Assembly: GCA_964558465.1 (NCBI GenBank)
Contig: CAZLEF010000149.1
Location: 1-5,243 of the forward strand
Length of the DNA: 5,243 nucleotides
Direction of reading: 5' to 3'
Source of the DNA: JACJYC01 sp964558465
GTDB lineage: Bacteria; Bacteroidota; Bacteroidia; Chitinophagales; Saprospiraceae
Position numbers and translations under genes: made by a program. Each line of letters opens with the position of its first letter. The stretch's first letter is position 1. Of the stretch, positions 5,124 through 5,243 are shown in pieces. The notes under the pieces are model-generated. The model made no database searches. It was not told where the DNA came from and saw nothing but the letters and a program-made list of their open reading frames with translations.

Positions 5124-5243
5124 ATCAACAAATCAACAATAACCTTTAAGTCATCGGTCCAAAGCGGACAGCCCAATATAAACGGACCTGTCCTGTCCCG
5201 GAATAGGTTGCCCTGAAAAAGCAACCAAAACATGAGACGGAAC
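5124..5243. other. Non-coding stretch with no identified gene
   Basis: After the hairpin array this segment holds no convincing open reading frame. It contains a short GTCC...GGAC inverted repeat near 5157-5169, the stronger GGTTGC...GCAACC pair listed separately, and an ATG at 5232 followed by only three further codons before the window ends. I see no TAnnTTTG box for a following gene. Confidence 0.5.
5206..5226. repeat. Short inverted repeat near the window end
   Basis: GGTTGC (5206-5211) and GCAACC (5221-5226) form a perfect 6-bp stem with a 9-base loop. It is followed by AAAA on the plus strand, so it is not a plus-strand intrinsic terminator, and on the minus strand no T-run follows it. 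It could be an operator or leader hairpin for a gene starting at the ATG at 5232, or chance. Confidence 0.3.

Noticed and set aside
5232..5243. ATG at the right edge as the start of a new gene
   Set aside because: Only four codons are visible and no promoter box precedes it, so there is no support beyond the start codon.

Overview
The window looks like a piece of a Bacteroidota chromosome, possibly from the Saprospiria/Chitinophagia side of the phylum (this finer placement is a guess). Three things point there: the heptose kinase is a single-domain protein as is common in that phylum, the Kdo transferase and beta-barrel protein resemble Bacteroidota types, and most gene starts lack a Shine-Dalgarno sequence while copies of the Bacteroidota -7 promoter box (TAnnTTTG) lie just upstream of them.

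Layout. Bases 1-54 are six exact copies of a 9-bp tandem repeat, cut by the window edge. Bases 61-3090, all on the minus strand, form a compact three-gene set. In transcription order these are a secreted, probable outer-membrane beta-barrel protein (2326-3090), the Kdo transferase WaaA (1042-2304, TTG start) and the heptose-7-phosphate kinase RfaE1/HldA (61-1041). The waaA stop codon touches the rfaE1 start codon. A 32-bp divergent gap separates this set from a plus-strand Rpn/PD-(D/E)XK nuclease-type gene (3123-4022), whose second half is much more AT-rich than its surroundings. A plus-strand UDP-glucuronate decarboxylase (4083-5024, GTG start) follows. Directly after its stop come three tandem hairpin-forming repeat units (5027-5123), then 120 bases with no clear gene.

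How the genes fit together. WaaA attaches Kdo to lipid A and RfaE1 makes an intermediate for the heptose of the LPS inner core. The UDP-glucuronate decarboxylase supplies UDP-xylose for surface polysaccharide or glycans. The barrel protein would sit in the membrane these sugars decorate. The region is therefore a cell-envelope locus with one accessory nuclease gene set between its two halves.

The most interesting candidate is the nuclease gene. It carries the D...ExQ pattern of Rpn proteins and a variable-looking C-terminal domain. Inside it, a TAnnTTTG box lies 21 bp before an in-frame ATG that would release only the 64-residue C-terminus. That is the arrangement expected of a gene-within-gene toxin/antitoxin of the Rpn type, though it is a prediction from sequence only. 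The second noteworthy element is the hairpin array after the decarboxylase gene, where paired bases change together between units.
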